Shown one piece after another: positions 6,485-7,025 of a stretch of DNA of 7,025 bases. The translations under genes were made by a program, and so were the position numbers. Source of the DNA: Candidatus Omnitrophota bacterium (GTDB lineage: Bacteria > Omnitrophota > Koll11 > VGKN01); the NCBI GenBank assembly GCA_016867055.1, contig VGKN01000080.1, positions 1 through 7,025 of the forward strand, read 5' to 3'. Each line of letters starts with the position of its first letter. The stretch's first letter is position 1. The notes beneath the pieces were generated by a model, which saw nothing but the letters and a program-made list of their open reading frames with translations, made no database searches and was not told the origin of the DNA.

Positions 6485-7025
6485 CTATAAATTTTCTATT
6501 ACTAAATCTCCCGCTTCAGAAGTTGAATAACCCATCCTTCCTGCAGCAAGAGATTTTAATTTTTCTCTGACTATCTTTATGACCGAATTCTCCACCAATC
6601 TAGATGCTTCTGTTTCACCCAGATTTTCTAACAGCATACCGAGTGCGCAGATTGCAGCCAGGGGATTTATGACATTTTTCCCTGTATATTTTGGAGCGCT
6701 TCCGCCTATTGGCTCAAACATTGACACACCTTCCGGGTTAATGTTTCCGCCTGCGGCAATTCCCATACCGCCTTGAATCATTGCGCCGAGGTCAGTAATA
6801 ATATCGCCGAACATATTATCGGTTACAATAACGTCAAACCACTCTGGGTTTTTTACAAACCACATAGTAGTTGCATCTATATGGGCATAATCTGTAGCTA
6901 TATCAGGATATTCTTTTGCTATTTCATTGAAAGTCCTTTCCCAGAGATCCCAGGCAAAAGTTAAGACATTGGTTTTCCCACAAAGGGTGAGTTTTTTATT
7001 TTTATTTCGCTTCCTGCAGTACTCA
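6485..7025 (-). CDS. leuB: 3-isopropylmalate dehydrogenase, C-terminal part (5' end outside window)
   Basis: This cytosolic enzyme oxidises and decarboxylates 3-isopropylmalate to 2-oxoisocaproate with NAD+, the third step of leucine synthesis. The frame is open from the window edge (first full codon at 7024) to a TAG stop, giving 179 residues, about half of the usual ~360. An internal ATG at 6865 is not the start, because family-typical sequence continues upstream. Visible family marks, numbered in the fragment, are CGKTNVL (15-21, active-site Lys17), HIDATTM (48-54, an Asp of the metal/substrate site), [15 protein letters not shown] (68-82, Asp74 and Asp78 as metal ligands) and the cofactor-binding loop [18 protein letters not shown] (108-125). 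The wider isocitrate/tartrate dehydrogenase superfamily shares these motifs, so the missing N-terminus would be needed to exclude a relative. The nearby asd gene fits an amino acid synthesis role. A 33-base gap separates it from the next gene. Confidence 0.92.
   Translation of the reverse strand, partial: EYCRKRNKNKKLTLCGKTNVLTFAWDLWERTFNEIAKEYPDIATDYAHIDATTMWFVKNPEWFDVIVTDNMFGDIITDLGAMIQGGMGIAAGGNINPEGVSMFEPIGGSAPKYTGKNVINPLAAICALGMLLENLGETEASRLVENSVIKIVREKLKSLAAGRMGYSTSEAGDLVIENL

Noticed and set aside
6485..6865. Short leuB starting at the ATG at 6865
   Set aside because: The frame remains open to the window edge with typical LeuB sequence ([14 protein letters not shown]), so the gene is cut by the window rather than short.

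Overview
All genes in this window lie on the minus strand and read from high to low coordinates. The DNA is AT-rich, and the genes are tightly packed: gaps run from 4 to 60 bases, with two 4-base stop/start overlaps. Non-ATG starts (GTG for asd, TTG for truA) and all three stop codons are in use. A secretin with a signal peptide implies an outer membrane, so this is a diderm bacterium. The gene mix and divergent housekeeping proteins suggest a poorly cultured lineage; Omnitrophota or a similar group is a guess from protein style, not a demonstrated placement.

From the right edge, in transcription order, the window holds: the C-terminal half of 3-isopropylmalate dehydrogenase (leuB, cut by the window edge); a 134-aa three-helix membrane protein of unknown function; a 226-aa protein of unknown function; aspartate-semialdehyde dehydrogenase (asd); a LeuT-type Na+/amino acid symporter gene interrupted by one in-frame TAA; tRNA pseudouridine synthase A (truA); a secretin; and the N-terminus of a Wzz/PCP-type polysaccharide chain-length protein (cut by the left edge).

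The right part is an amino acid group: leucine synthesis, aspartate-family synthesis and an amino acid transporter. Two unrecognised genes sit between leuB and asd. The 226-aa gene, asd and the transporter are linked by TGA/GTG and TGA/ATG overlaps, so they are probably cotranscribed and translationally coupled. The left part moves to the cell envelope: the secretin has its own strong ribosome binding site and is followed after 4 bases by the polysaccharide co-polymerase.

The clearest anomaly is the transporter. Reading through the TAA restores a complete LeuT-length protein in the same frame with no other damage, so it is a recent nonsense mutation, a sequencing error or, less likely, a readthrough or restart site. 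I found no CRISPR array, mobile element, RNA gene or convincing new multi-gene system. No stretch over 300 bases lacks a gene.
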